Shown here piece after piece: positions 8,111 to 16,889 of a stretch of 64,000 bases of DNA; within the stretch, counting starts at the first letter, position 1; every line of letters begins with the position of its first letter. The DNA is from Streptomyces seoulensis (GTDB lineage: Bacteria; Actinomycetota; Actinomycetes; Streptomycetales; Streptomycetaceae), in assembly GCF_022846655.1 (NCBI RefSeq), contig NZ_AP025667.1, positions 4,811,001 through 4,875,000 of the forward strand. The letters run 5' to 3'. The notes below the pieces were generated by a model, which had not been told where the DNA came from, did no database searches, and was given only the letters and a program-made list of their open reading frames with translations. Made by a program: the position numbers and the translations under genes.

Positions 8111-9066
8111 CTAGGTTCTGTCCGGCGGATCAGGTGACTTTCTGACCGGTCGCTCGTTGGCCCGGTCATGGGTCGGGGGGATCTGACGAATCGCGAGTGG
8201 TCGTTACTGGAGCCGCATCTGCCGCCCTCGGGTGGCCGGGGCGGCCGGTGGAACGACCACCGCACCGTGGTCAATGGGATGTTGTTCCGGATCCGGACGG
8301 GTGTCCCGTGGCGTGATCTGCCGGAACGCTACGGCTCGTGGAAGACCGTCTACGAACGGCATCGCCGCTGGTCGGCGGACGGCACCTGGGACCGGATCCT
8401 GCAGTCGGTCCAGGCCGACGCCGACCTGGCGGGGCGGATCGACTGGTCGATGGTCGACGTCGACTCGACGTCCTGCCGGGCTCATCAGCACGCGGCCGGC
8501 GCCCGCAAAGCCCGTCCGCGGGTCCCGAAAAAAGGACGACGCCCCGGCACCACCGCCCCGACGAGGGACTCGGACGGTCCCGGGGCGGCCTGACCTGCAA
8601 GATCCACCTCGCCGGCGAAGGCGGCTGCCGTCCTATGGCCCTTCTGCTCACGCCGGGCCAGTGGGGCGACGCACCGCAGATGGCCGAGGTCCTGGACCGG
8701 ATCAGAGTTCCCCGGCCGCTGGGCGGACGACCCCGGACCCGGCCGGACCACGTCAGCGGGGACAAGGCATACAGCTCCCGCCGAAACCGCCGCTACCTGC
8801 GAAGACGCCACATACGGCACACGATCCCGGAGCCGAAGGACCAGCGAGCCAACCGCCGCCGCAAAGGCAGAGAAGGCGGCAGGCCCACCGGCTTCGACCG
8901 CGACCACTACCGGCGCCGCAACGAGGTCGAGCGGACCATCAACCGGCTCAAGAACTCCCGCGCGGTCGCAACCCGTTACGACAGCGGGCCTACGTCTTCC
9001 ACGGCACCGTCACCGCCGCAGCGATCCGACTCTGGCTCCGCCAGTGATCCGCCGGACAGAACCTAG
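8111..9066 (+). mobile_element. IS5-family insertion nested in the passenger gene
   Basis: The ends GGTTCTGTCCGGCGGATCA (8114-8132) and its reverse complement (9045-9063) are perfect. CTAG appears on both sides (8111-8114 and 9063-9066), giving a 4-bp target duplication that shares a base with each end. Removing one copy restores the interrupted host frame precisely. The transposase is written as two overlapping frames. Confidence 0.88.
8168..9047 (+). pseudogene. IS5-family transposase in two frames, C-terminus damaged
   Basis: The first frame starts MGRGDLTNREWSLLEPHLPP and runs to codon 141. At CCGAAAAAAGGA (about 8527) a -1 shift would enter GGLTCKIHLAGEGGCRPMAL, the expected continuation. 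An A6G run of this kind fits programmed frameshifting known in this IS group. DDE residues lie in DWSMVDVDSTSCRAH, the HVSGDKAYSS region and EVERTINRLKN. Near 8982 a base is missing (compare CGACAGCGG with the expected CGACAAGCGG), so the last ~25 residues (AYVFHGTVTAAAIRLWLRQ) sit in another frame. Probably inactive. Confidence 0.75.
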
Positions 9067-9551
9067 CCGAGACCGAAGCGCGACTCGCGGACCTGGCCAC
9101 CCCCCGGAAGGTCATCGCCGAACTCGCACCGGTTGGAGGTCAACCCGCACCGCCCGATACCAACACCGCCTACCAGGCCATCGTGAATGCCTTCAACCAG
9201 CACCCCGGCCAAGAGTTCCGAGCCCGTGAGCTGCACGAACTCCTCGGCATGCCCACCGACGAGGCGTCCGTCAACATCACCCGCAGCCGACTCGGACGCC
9301 TCACCCGCCAAGGTTTCCTCGCCCAACCCGGACGAAGCCGCTACCAGAAACGGACTTAACGACCTCTACGAGGTGTCGTTTGAGTGAAAGCCCAGTCATG
9401 CGACGCGTGCCGACAAGCGGAGTACTGAGGTCACCGCGGTGTCGGTCGACAACTCGGCAGGTGATTGCGGGCGTCCAGACGGACAAGAACACCAGCCGGA
9501 AACGCGTTCATGTGACGCCTTGATGCGCCCTCGTCGCCCCTGAGCCCCTGT

Positions 9552-10949
9552 TCAGGTGCCTTCCGCCTGCGCCTCGACGTCCTCGATGCCGGTGGGACGG
9601 CCGGCCCGGTTCCAGCGGGCGTAGAGGCCCAGGGCGATGAGGAGTGTGGCCACCAGGGACAGCACGGGCCAGCCGCGCAGCAGGTTCACCGCGAGGGTGA
9701 ACGCCACGGCGAACGCGGCGATCCCGTTGATCCACGCCAGGGCGGGCTTGTTCTCGGTCCGGGCGAAGCGGGTCATCGCGAGGAGGCCCACCAGGAAGCT
9801 GACGAAGACCGCGACGGCGTAGAAGAGGACGAGTTCCTGCTCCCGGCCGGCCGCGGCGACGATGATGAGCGCGGCGGCGGCCAGGTAGACCACCACGGAC
9901 CAGTACGGAGTGTGGTGGCGGTTGGTCCGGCCCAGGACCGGCGGCAGGACGCCGGGCTTGTCAGGGGTACCGGACAGTGCCTTCAGCAGTCCCGGGCCCG
10001 CCTGGAAGGAGGAGCTGGCGGCGGCGAGCAGCAGCAGCGAACTGGTGAGCTGGAAGGCGCCGTACAGCCGGCCCGACCCGGCCGCGGCGTGCGCGATGTC
10101 GGCGATCTGCGTGGAGTCGGCGCCCGGGATGCCGATGTGCAGCCGCACGGCGAGCGTGGTTAGCGTCAGGGTGAGGCCACCGACGATCACCACCAGCAGG
10201 GCCAGGGTGCCCCGGCCGAAGCGGCGGCGGTCGGTGTCGTCGAGCTGGTCGAGCTGGGCGATCGCGGTCGACGGTGCCTCGACACCGGTGGCCAGTGCCA
10301 TGGCCACGGGGAAGGCCAGGACCACCGCGATCATCGCTGGGTGACCGGGGTCGTGTGCGGCGGCCGCGTGTCCCACGGTGTGGGGAGCGGCGAAGCCGAG
10401 GACCACGACGGCCGCCGAGATCACCACGAACGCCACGGTCATGACGGCGAAGAGCAGGCGGCCGCCGTGTCCGAACCAGGTCAGCCCGGCCACCACCACG
10501 AGCAGTACCAGGGCGAGCGGGACGCGCAGGGGCGCCAGGCCCGGGAACAGGGCGATCACCGCGCTCGCGGCCGCCGCGATGGAGATGCCGATGGTGAGGA
10601 CGAAATCGACCACGAGTGCGCCGATGGGCAGGAACGTCCAGCGGGGCCCGAAGGCCCTGGCCGCCGCGGCGGCCGCTCCGCCGCCTCGGGGGAATCGGCG
10701 CACCAGCTGCCAGTAGTTAGCGGTGACCACGACGACGAGCCCGATCACAAGGCTCATCGTGGGCAGCAGGAGCGCTAGGTCGCCGTGGAGGGCACGCAGT
10801 GCCGCCTCGATGGCGTACGCGACGGAGGAGACCGGGTCGGCGATCACCGCGAAGGCGAAGGCGAAGGCGAGAATGCTGCGGCGAGGTGCACCGCCGCGCG
10901 GGGAGGCGGTGGTAGCCGACGGGACGGTGGCCCTGGTGGTGGCAGGCAA
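9552..10949 (-). CDS. APC-superfamily permease, KimA-like
   Basis: About 465 residues from TTG 10949, chosen because AAGAGG lies seven bases upstream and the distance to the leader motif then matches the other motif-bearing genes; an in-frame ATG exists at 10983. About 12 membrane segments. The first helix carries AVIADPVSSVAYAIEAALRA, matching DPLSSVAYA in the long KimA-like transporter at 51273, and fits amino acid/K+ permeases. The cytoplasmic C-terminal domain of KimA is absent. Substrate unknown; K+ or an amino acid is likely. Upstream are the leader motif (10985-11009) and two pairs of 11-bp-spaced GTCA repeats. Confidence 0.75.
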   Translation of the reverse strand: MPATTRATVPSATTASPRGGAPRRSILAFAFAFAVIADPVSSVAYAIEAALRALHGDLALLLPTMSLVIGLVVVVTANYWQLVRRFPRGGGAAAAAARAFGPRWTFLPIGALVVDFVLTIGISIAAAASAVIALFPGLAPLRVPLALVLLVVVAGLTWFGHGGRLLFAVMTVAFVVISAAVVVLGFAAPHTVGHAAAAHDPGHPAMIAVVLAFPVAMALATGVEAPSTAIAQLDQLDDTDRRRFGRGTLALLVVIVGGLTLTLTTLAVRLHIGIPGADSTQIADIAHAAAGSGRLYGAFQLTSSLLLLAAASSSFQAGPGLLKALSGTPDKPGVLPPVLGRTNRHHTPYWSVVVYLAAAALIIVAAAGREQELVLFYAVAVFVSFLVGLLAMTRFARTENKPALAWINGIAAFAVAFTLAVNLLRGWPVLSLVATLLIALGLYARWNRAGRPTGIEDVEAQAEGT

Positions 10950-10984
10950 GCGAAGACCTCTTGTCAGGAGAACGGAGAGGGACA

Positions 10985-11009
10985 TCGCCGACCAGACTTC
11001 CCGGCACAC
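10985..11009 (-). promoter_or_regulatory. Repeated leader motif, copy B
   Basis: On the minus strand it contains GTGCCGGGAAGTCTGGTCGG. It ends 35 bases before the TTG start of the APC permease. The same ~24 bases occur at 30442, 47240 and 47481, always on the sense strand close to a start codon. GCCG and CGGC at its ends could pair as a short stem. Confidence 0.7.
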
Positions 11010-11013
11010 CGAC

Positions 11014-11073
11014 GTCAAAGTTACGTCAGTAAGCCGCCGACATGCCATCAGTGAGCCGTCAAGGAAACGTCAA
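11014..11073. promoter_or_regulatory. Two pairs of 11-bp-spaced GTCAa repeats before the APC permease
   Basis: GTCAA 11014-11018 with GTCAG 11025-11029, and GTCAA 11058-11062 with GTCAA 11069-11073. An exact 11-bp period is typical of OmpR/PhoB-family response regulator sites. The same arrangement lies before kdpD and the CPA1 antiporter. Confidence 0.5.
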
Positions 11074-11122
11074 CAAAAGGCCGACGCCCGGCCGGTGAAA
11101 GAGATGTCCCCGAGGGCGCGGC

Positions 11123-11434
11123 TCAGCGGTCCGCGTTCACAACGGCTTCGAGCAGGCCAGGGAATCTGCGGTCCAGGTCTTCCTTGCGCAGGCGCATGTA
11201 CAGGCCGTTTCCGGCGTCGCGCTGGTGGACCAGCCCCGCTTCGCGCAGCACTCGCCAGTGGCGGGTTCGGCTGGACTTGCTCACCGGCAGATCGAAGGAG
11301 GCACAGAGCCGCTCCTCCTCCGGCCGTTCGGCGAGTTCAGCCACGACTCGGCGCCGGTTCGCGTCGGCCAGGGCGAGGAGGACGGGGCCCACTTCCAGTT
11401 CCTCAGTGCGAGGGTGCGCCAACTCGCCTGCCAT
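11123..11434 (-). CDS. ArsR-family transcriptional repressor
   Basis: About 103 residues from ATG 11434 (GGGGAAG upstream); an alternative ATG at 11467 lies inside the operator palindrome. The core reads VGPVLLALADANRRRVVAEL, then SFDLPVSKSSRTRHWRVLRE and AGLVHQRDAGNGLYMRLRKE. This is a winged helix with recognition helix S-K-S-S-R-T-R-H and a beta-hairpin wing. No metal-binding Cys cluster is visible (one Cys, in LCASF), so the inducer is not clear. It faces a short divergent ORF at 11529 across the palindromes. Confidence 0.85.
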   Translation of the reverse strand: MAGELAHPRTEELEVGPVLLALADANRRRVVAELAERPEEERLCASFDLPVSKSSRTRHWRVLREAGLVHQRDAGNGLYMRLRKEDLDRRFPGLLEAVVNADR

Positions 11435-11452
11435 TCCCACTTCCCCCTCGAC

Positions 11453-11505
11453 AAGGTACGCATCCATGCGTACCTTCCTTGAGGTACGCAACTTCACGTA
11501 CCTTA
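11453..11505. promoter_or_regulatory. Tandem palindromic operators, probably for the ArsR repressor
   Basis: Site 1: AAGGTACGCA-N4-TGCGTACCTT (11453-11476), a perfect palindrome. Site 2: AGGTACG-N8-CGTACCT (about 11482-11503). They lie between the ArsR start and the divergent small ORF, as expected for autoregulation. Confidence 0.7.
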
Positions 11506-11528
11506 CCGTTGTCGAGGGAGTCGTACCC

Positions 11529-11624
11529 ATGCCTGTATCGCCGCATCGCCGATTTCTGTCGCGCGTCCGCCGGTCGCTGCGCAGACTGCTTCTCACCGAC
11601 TGCCCCTCGTTCATGATCCTCTGA
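11529..11624 (+). CDS. Short ORF of 31 residues divergent from ArsR
   Basis: MPVSPHRRFLSRVRRSLRRL followed by LLTDCPSFMIL and TGA. It begins just downstream of the two ArsR-type palindromes and ends before a GC-rich palindromic stretch (GGCCGCTGCGGCAGCGG). It is strongly basic with a hydrophobic tail. It could be a leader peptide, a small membrane-active peptide or chance. No clear ribosome site (GTCGAGG is about 14 bases upstream). Confidence 0.35.
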   Translation: MPVSPHRRFLSRVRRSLRRLLLTDCPSFMIL

Positions 11625-12014
11625 TGTCCGGCCGCTGCGGCAGCGGACGTGCCGGCGGTTTTGAGGCGGCCCAGATTTTGTATCGGCTGGACCACTGGGA
11701 GGTCGAAAACTAGCCCAGGTTCGCGCGGGCGGCGGCACGTGGAGCTTTCGAAGCCGTCGGGGTACGCCGAGCGCTCCGGCAGAGTTGGCGTTCGTGCCGT
11801 CGGCCCGGGAACCGGCTCGATCCACCTGCTGAACGGGCTCTGCGGCGCGAGACGGTGCGCGCAGCGCCCACGTGGATGACCTGGCCGCAACCGTGTGCTT
11901 GTCACCCGCCGCGGCGCGCCGCACTCGAGGCTGGGGAAACCAGTTCCCGCCGACTCAAGTGCGGCCTCCTCAAAGCGCGGTCACAGGTACCCGGGTAGGC
12001 CGGGAACCTTCGGC
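11625..12014. other. No gene seen
   Basis: About 390 bases between the short ORF and the SulP stop. Frames on both strands read as low-complexity Arg/Pro/Ser sequence without starts or domains. A GC-rich palindromic stretch sits at 11630-11650. Confidence 0.5.
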
Positions 12015-13517
12015 TCAGTGGCCGGGAAGTTCCCCGCTGAGCCTGCCGTGTAGGTCGGCGCTGGGGACGTTCAGGCCGATGATCTCCACGGTCTTTCCGC
12101 GCTGCCCGTACCTGGTCTCGACGGCGTCCAGGGCCGCGACGGAGGAGGCGTCCCAGATGTGCGCCGCCGACAGGTCGATCACGACGTTGCCGGGGTCACT
12201 GGCGTAGTCGAACTGGCCGACGAGGTCGTTGGAGGAGGCGAAGAACAGTTCGCCGGTCACGGAGTACACCACGGTCTCGCCATCGGGGCTGGTGACGGCG
12301 GTGACGTTGGCGAGGTGGGCCACGCGCCTGGCGAAGATGACCATCGCGGTGAGGGTGCCGACGACCACGCCGATGGCGAGATTGGACGTGGCGACCACGA
12401 CGATCACGGTGATGACCATGACGGTGATCTCGCCGACGGGCATCCGCCTGAGCGTCTTCGGGGCGATGGAGTGCCAGTCGAAGGTGCCGAAGGAGACCAT
12501 GACCATGACGGCGACGAGGGCGGCCATGGGAATGTCGGAGACGACCGGACCGAAGACGATGCACAGCACCATCAGGAACGCGCCCGCCAGGAACGTGGAG
12601 AGACGGGTACGGGCCCCGGAGACCTTCACGTTGATCATGGTCTGGCCGATCATCGCGCAGCCGCCCATGCCGCCGAAGAACCCGGTGACGATGTTGGCGA
12701 TGCCCTGGCCGATGGACTCGCGGGTCTTCGAGGAACGGGTGTCGGTGATGTCGTCGACCAGCTTGGCCGTCATGAGCGACTCCATCAGGCCGACCAGCGC
12801 CATGGCGAGCGCGTAGGGGGCGATGATCTTCAGGGTGGCCAGAGTGAACGGCACGTCCGGCACACCCGGTACCGGCAGCGAGGCCGGCAATTCGCCCTTG
12901 TCGCCCACGGTCGGTACCGCGATCCCGGCGGCGATCGTGATGACCGTGAGGACGACGATCGACACCAGCGGCGCGGGCACCACCTTCGTGACCTTCGGGA
13001 AGAAGACCAGCAGTGCCAGTCCACCGACGATCAGTGGATAGACCGGCCACGGTACGTCCGTCATCTCCGGCACCTGCGCCATGAAGATGAGGATCGCCAG
13101 GGCGTTGACGAAGCCGACCATCACACTGCGCGGCACGAACCGCATCAGCCGGGCCACTCCCACCGCGCCCAGAATCACCTGGAAGACGCCGGCCAGGATC
13201 ACGGTCGCGACCAGGTAGCCGAATCCGTGCTCGCGGTTGACCGGCGCGATCACGAGGGCGACCGCACCGGTGGCGGCGGAGATCATGGCCGGGCGGCCGC
13301 CGACGACGGAGATCGTGACGGCCATGGTGAACGAGGCGAACAGACCGATCGCCGGATCGACCCCCGCGATGATCGAGAAGGAGATCGCCTCCGGGATCAG
13401 GGCCAGGGCGACGACCAGGCCGGCCAGAACCTCGATGCGCCAGACCTTCGGATCGCTCAGCCAGTCGGGGCGCAGGTCGCGCAGCCATGAGGCAGTAGTC
13501 ACTGCGGAAGAGGACAA
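12015..13517 (-). CDS. SulP/SLC26-family anion transporter with STAS domain
   Basis: 500 residues from TTG 13517; a GTG at 13502 is also possible. No strong ribosome site is seen for either. The transporter core (about 30-395) starts [20 protein letters not shown] and contains the SulP signature region [20 protein letters not shown]. The C-terminal STAS domain (about 410-490) includes [20 protein letters not shown], with Ser at the usual phosphoacceptor position. Likely substrates are sulfate, bicarbonate or another small anion. A MerR regulator is encoded divergently across a 400-bp gap with an operator-like palindrome. Confidence 0.92.
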   Translation of the reverse strand: MSSSAVTTASWLRDLRPDWLSDPKVWRIEVLAGLVVALALIPEAISFSIIAGVDPAIGLFASFTMAVTISVVGGRPAMISAATGAVALVIAPVNREHGFGYLVATVILAGVFQVILGAVGVARLMRFVPRSVMVGFVNALAILIFMAQVPEMTDVPWPVYPLIVGGLALLVFFPKVTKVVPAPLVSIVVLTVITIAAGIAVPTVGDKGELPASLPVPGVPDVPFTLATLKIIAPYALAMALVGLMESLMTAKLVDDITDTRSSKTRESIGQGIANIVTGFFGGMGGCAMIGQTMINVKVSGARTRLSTFLAGAFLMVLCIVFGPVVSDIPMAALVAVMVMVSFGTFDWHSIAPKTLRRMPVGEITVMVITVIVVVATSNLAIGVVVGTLTAMVIFARRVAHLANVTAVTSPDGETVVYSVTGELFFASSNDLVGQFDYASDPGNVVIDLSAAHIWDASSVAALDAVETRYGQRGKTVEIIGLNVPSADLHGRLSGELPGH

Positions 13518-13835
13518 GAGATAGGTACCTGTCGATCTCGGGCACGCGCCGACGGGCGGACGGAGCGTGCGGGAGCGATGTGCGAGAGCCGGAGCGGCGC
13601 CCGCGAACGGCCCGGACGGGCCGGAGTCGAAGGAGAAGAGCGCAGGTGAACGAGGCGGATGCGCCCAGAGGTCACCCCTGTGGGCGCAATGTCACGGCGG
13701 GCAGGCGACGGCGATCGGCGGCACAGACTCTCGCACGGTTCTCTCCTGCGGAATGTCGGATGTCCGACGGGGCGCTTGACGTGGCCCGCAACGGCCATGG
13801 CGGGGCGGCTGAGCCAGCCTCTTCGCCAACTTCAA
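13518..13835. other. Long leader/intergenic region between SulP and MerR
   Basis: About 318 bases without a supportable gene. Its right end holds the MerR operator. Both divergent genes must start here, so promoters are expected, but I see no clear -35/-10 pair by eye. Confidence 0.4.
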
Positions 13836-13856
13836 CTCTACCCTAACGTTAGAGTA
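13836..13856. promoter_or_regulatory. MerR-type operator
   Basis: CTCTA-ccctaacgt-TAGAG, an interrupted palindrome with a central CTAACGTTAG. It lies 62 bases before the MerR start, in the shared region with SulP. MerR regulators bind such dyads within a stretched promoter. Confidence 0.65.
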
Positions 13857-13917
13857 GACATTGGATGGGTCGTACGGGAGACGACCCGCCACGACTGGAA
13901 GGGTCACGGTCACCGCC

Positions 13918-14343
13918 GTGCACGAGAAGCACATGCAGATCGGCGAGGTCGCCGCGCGCACCGAACTCTCCTTGCGCACCATCCGCCACTACGAGGAGAC
14001 CGGGCTCGTCATCCCCTCCGCCCGGTCCCAGGGCGGCTTCCGCCTCTACACCGACCACGACGTGGCCCGTCTCATGCTGATCCGCCGCATGAAGCCGCTC
14101 GGATTCACCCTGGATCAGATGCGCGACCTCCTGGACATCACCGCCCGCCTCGACAGCGGTGACGCACTCGAAGCCGACGAGCACCAGGCCCTGCTCGACC
14201 GTCTCCGCGTCTACGAACAGTCCGCCGGGGAGCAGGTCGAGAAGCTCCGTGTCCAACTCGCCCGCGCCGAGGAGTTCGCCGGCGCGCTGGGCGCCCGGCT
14301 GGAGTCATCGGCGCGGGCTGCGGCCGCTCCGCTCCGCGAGTGA
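13918..14343 (+). CDS. MerR-family transcriptional regulator
   Basis: About 141 residues from GTG 13918 (ATG 13933 possible). It has a classic MerR N-terminus: MQIGEVAARTELSLRTIRHY, EETGLVIPSARSQGGFRLYT (wing), then HDVARLMLIRRMKPLGFTLD. The C-terminal half is a coiled coil (LDRLRVYEQSAGEQVEKLRV) with no Cys-rich metal site. It is divergent from SulP with a dyad between them, so it probably controls SulP and itself. A C-terminal paralogue scrap is present at 975. Confidence 0.9.
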   Translation: MHEKHMQIGEVAARTELSLRTIRHYEETGLVIPSARSQGGFRLYTDHDVARLMLIRRMKPLGFTLDQMRDLLDITARLDSGDALEADEHQALLDRLRVYEQSAGEQVEKLRVQLARAEEFAGALGARLESSARAAAAPLRE

Positions 14344-14351
14344 GCGGCTTG

Positions 14352-16148
14352 TCACGAAGTCCCGCCGGAGCCCACCGCGCGCAGAGCGCTCTGATGGCTG
14401 AGCCAGCCGACCGGACTGCCCCCCTCCGCGTCGAGCACGGGTACTCCCGTACCGGCGGCCGAGAGCAGGGTGTGCAGGGCTTGGGTGAGAGGCTGGTCGG
14501 CGGTGAGGGGCTCGGGCGGCTCGGCGAGCGGTCCGACGGTTGACGGCGCCGAATCCGGCTGATCGGCGAGGGCTTCGGCCACCGCCTGCGCGGTGACGAC
14601 ACCGACGTACTCCCCGGTGTCACCGACGACCGGAAGCGCTCCGTGGCCGGAGAGGCTCAGCAGGACTGCCGCGTCCGTGAGTGCGGTGGCTGCGGGCAGC
14701 GAGGAAGGAAGCGGTTCCATGACGGCGCCCACGTGCTGGGCGCCGATCCGGGCTCCGGGGGCCGCGCCCTCGAGGTCGATGCCGCGACGGCGCAGCTTGA
14801 GGGTGTAGATGGTGTCGCGGGTCAGCAGGCGGCTGGTGGCGGTCGCCATCACGACGGCCAGCATCAGAGGCAGGATGATGGAGTACTCGCCCGTGAGTTC
14901 GAAGAGGATGACCACCGCGGTGATCGGCGCCCGCGCCGCACCGGCGAACGTGGCACCCATGCCGACCAGGGCGTACGCGCCCACCGCACCGGCCGTGCCC
15001 GGCAGCATGTGATGCACGCCGATGCCGTACGCCGAGCCCAGCATGGCGCCGATGAACAGACTGGGAGCGAAGACACCGCCCGACCCGCCGATGCCGATGG
15101 TGAGACTGGTGGCCACCACCTTGCCGACCAGGAGCAGCAGCAGGAAGCCGAGCGCGTAGCGGCCCTCGGTCGCGTTCTCCAGGACGGGATAACCCACCCC
15201 GTACATCTGCGGCAGCGCGAGCAGCACCAGACCGAGCGCCAGTCCGCCGACGGCGGGGCGAAGCCATTCCGGGCCGCGCCAGAGCCAGTCGCAGGCGTCC
15301 TCGATCAGGTAGAGCGCCCTGGAGAAGCCCACCCCTGTTACGGCAGCAACGAGACCGAGCAGAGCGAACAGGGCGTATTGGTCGAGGTGGTCGACGTGGA
15401 ACGGGGGGAGCGCCAGGAAGGCGACGTCTCCGAACGCGGCCCGTCCGATGACGCTCGCGGTGACGCTGGCCAGCACGGTCGCGCCGAACGCCTCCGCCGA
15501 GAAGGTGCCGAGGATCAGTTCCATGGCGAAGAACACTCCGGCCAGGGGCGCGTTGAAGGTCGCGGCGATGCCGCCCGCCGCGCCACAGGCGACGAGCAGC
15601 TTCATGTGGCCCTCGGCCGCCTTCGTCACACGGCCGAGCGTGGAACCCAACGCCGCGCCGATCTGCACGATCGGGCCCTCGCGGCCCACCGAACCGCCGG
15701 AGCCGATGGTCAGCGCGGAAGCGAGCGTCTTGACGACCGCGACTTTGGGACTGATCTGTCCGCCGCGCTGGGCCACCGCCAGCATCACCTCGGGCACGCC
15801 ATGCCCGCGGGCTTCCCTGGCGAACCGGTTCACCAGCGGGCCGTACAGCAGGCCGCCGACCACGGGTGCCAGGAGCACGAAATACGGCCCCAGCCAGGGG
15901 ACGTGCGGATTTCCCGCCCCCGGAGCGCCCGCGTAGTCGGCGTGTCCGGACAGCAGCCTGGTGAAGACGTTGATGCACCAGCGGAAGGCGACGGAGCCCG
16001 CGCCCGCTCCCGCACCGACCAGCACGGCCGCCGCCATCACACCCCAGGAGGCATTGCGCAGTCCCGCGAACCTGGGTACGGCCGTGAAGCCGCCTGACAC
16101 CGCGCTCTGGGTCTGCTTCCCGCCGGTCGCTGCCGGTACGGCACTCAT
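14352..16148 (-). CDS. ClC-family chloride channel/antiporter with CBS pair
   Basis: 598 residues. It shows all ClC signatures: SGGSVGREGPIVQIGAALGS with the gating Glu of G-R-E-G-P, and TIGIGGSGGVFAPSLFIGAM. The membrane domain spans about 30-440; two CBS motifs follow (about 465-515 and 540-590, e.g. GHGALPVVGDTGEYVGVVTA). The gating Glu suggests Cl-/H+ exchange or a gated channel; the CBS pair usually binds nucleotides. A perfect palindrome (16167-16181) lies just upstream of the ATG. It ends 8 bases from the MerR stop, so the two are convergent. Confidence 0.94.
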   Translation of the reverse strand: MSAVPAATGGKQTQSAVSGGFTAVPRFAGLRNASWGVMAAAVLVGAGAGAGSVAFRWCINVFTRLLSGHADYAGAPGAGNPHVPWLGPYFVLLAPVVGGLLYGPLVNRFAREARGHGVPEVMLAVAQRGGQISPKVAVVKTLASALTIGSGGSVGREGPIVQIGAALGSTLGRVTKAAEGHMKLLVACGAAGGIAATFNAPLAGVFFAMELILGTFSAEAFGATVLASVTASVIGRAAFGDVAFLALPPFHVDHLDQYALFALLGLVAAVTGVGFSRALYLIEDACDWLWRGPEWLRPAVGGLALGLVLLALPQMYGVGYPVLENATEGRYALGFLLLLLVGKVVATSLTIGIGGSGGVFAPSLFIGAMLGSAYGIGVHHMLPGTAGAVGAYALVGMGATFAGAARAPITAVVILFELTGEYSIILPLMLAVVMATATSRLLTRDTIYTLKLRRRGIDLEGAAPGARIGAQHVGAVMEPLPSSLPAATALTDAAVLLSLSGHGALPVVGDTGEYVGVVTAQAVAEALADQPDSAPSTVGPLAEPPEPLTADQPLTQALHTLLSAAGTGVPVLDAEGGSPVGWLSHQSALRAVGSGGTS

Positions 16149-16166
16149 CGATTCCCCTTCCTTACC

Positions 16167-16181
16167 TTTGCATTATGCAAA
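16167..16181. promoter_or_regulatory. Perfect palindrome before the ClC gene
   Basis: TTTGCATTATGCAAA, 19 bases upstream of the ClC start. A degenerate version (TTTGCATAGTCTAAA) is at 16890-16904 between the nitroreductase and the PP2C gene. MarR proteins bind AT-rich dyads of this type, and a MarR gene is at 18094. Confidence 0.6.
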
Positions 16182-16306
16182 CATACGCCAGGATCGGACC
16201 ACCGGTGCGGGCCTGAAGGGGGCACGAAGGACTTCATCTGCCCGGTCACCGGACTCTGCGGCTGACCTCGCGCAAGGCCGTTCGGGCGAACGGCCCGCCA
16301 TGCTCG

Positions 16307-16810
16307 TCACCGCGGCCGATGGCCGCCATCGGTGTCCAGCCGGACGAAGGCGATGGCTGTGCCCGCCTCCCGGAATCCACTCTCGGTACCGTCGCACGGG
16401 ATGTTCAGGAGCGAACACAGGCGGCGCGCGGAGCGAGGGTGTCGCCAGGCATAACCTCCCATGACGTCGGCACCCTCGTCGGGAGTGAGGAAATGCGCGG
16501 TGACGGCGTAGTGGCGGCTGCCCACCTGGACGACGATTTTCGGCCGTGCGTGCAGATTTCGGTACCAGTCCCCCCTGGTGCCGGATCGGGAAGCGACCAC
16601 CCACATGCCGGCTCCGGGCTCGCCCTCCAGCACGTTGAGCACGGCCCGGCGGTCGAGTCCGCTCACACGGCCGGTGTGGTGCAGCAGCAGGCGTCTACCG
16701 AGAAGCCGCCCCATCCCCACCTGGTAGACGAGGATCGGCAGGCGTCCGGCGAGGCGTCGCCATCCGGCCGCTGGTCGAGCCGGGAGCGGAACGGTCTGTC
16801 TACGGGGCAT
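16307..16810 (-). CDS. F420-dependent nitroreductase-like (DDN/DUF385) protein
   Basis: 167 residues. Family features: LGRRLLLHHTGRVSGLDRRA near residue 40, WVVASRSGTRGDWYRNLHAR (the region contacting deazaflavin), and KIVVQVGSRHYAVTAHFLTP. It belongs to the split-barrel deazaflavin-dependent group, which reduces quinones, nitro compounds or other electrophiles with F420H2 in actinobacteria. Substrate unknown. It is divergent from the PP2C gene, with a TTTGCATAGTCTAAA element in the shared promoter region. Confidence 0.85.
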   Translation of the reverse strand: MPRRQTVPLPARPAAGWRRLAGRLPILVYQVGMGRLLGRRLLLHHTGRVSGLDRRAVLNVLEGEPGAGMWVVASRSGTRGDWYRNLHARPKIVVQVGSRHYAVTAHFLTPDEGADVMGGYAWRHPRSARRLCSLLNIPCDGTESGFREAGTAIAFVRLDTDGGHRPR

Positions 16811-16889
16811 CTTCGTCTTCCGTGTGGCCGGTCACCCTTCGGCCTCTCTTCGGTAAAGGGCCTGCCGGGAAAGTCTCCTCTCGGTCATG

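Larger units (their letters stand above)
8009..9359 (+). pseudogene. Transposon passenger gene: coiled-coil plus winged-helix protein, split by an IS
   Basis: GTG 8009 overlaps the transposase stop (GTGA). The frame runs VNVIELLADIQAQHDETTVR to HLTAAL, is cut by the element at 8111-9066, and resumes exactly in frame as AETEARLADLATPRKVIAEL. It ends IVNAFNQHPGQEFRARELHE, NITRSRLGRLTRQGFLAQPG and a stop 9357-9359, inside the terminal repeat. Spliced, it is ~133 residues: an N-terminal coiled coil (1-55), a linker, and a C-terminal winged-helix-like domain. A relative lies in the IS at 40459, and a similar C-terminus occurs at 45730-45842. Role unknown; possibly end-binding or transposition control. 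Confidence 0.65.
7058..9367 (+). mobile_element. IS5-like element with a passenger gene, interrupted by another IS
   Basis: The 17-bp ends AGAGGTCGTTAAGTCCG (7058-7074) and CGGACTTAACGACCTCT (9351-9367) are perfect inverted repeats. Inside are a decayed transposase (7157-8012) and an overlapping downstream gene for a coiled-coil/winged-helix protein (8009-9359). The second gene is split by an IS5 element at 8111-9066. Without that insert the element would be about 1.36 kb. Target duplication cannot be read because IS630 abuts the left end. Confidence 0.75.

Noticed and set aside
12159..13545. Long open frames on both strands over the SulP gene
   Set aside because: His/Asp/Gly-rich or Arg-rich reads without domains; the SulP frame has clear family motifs.
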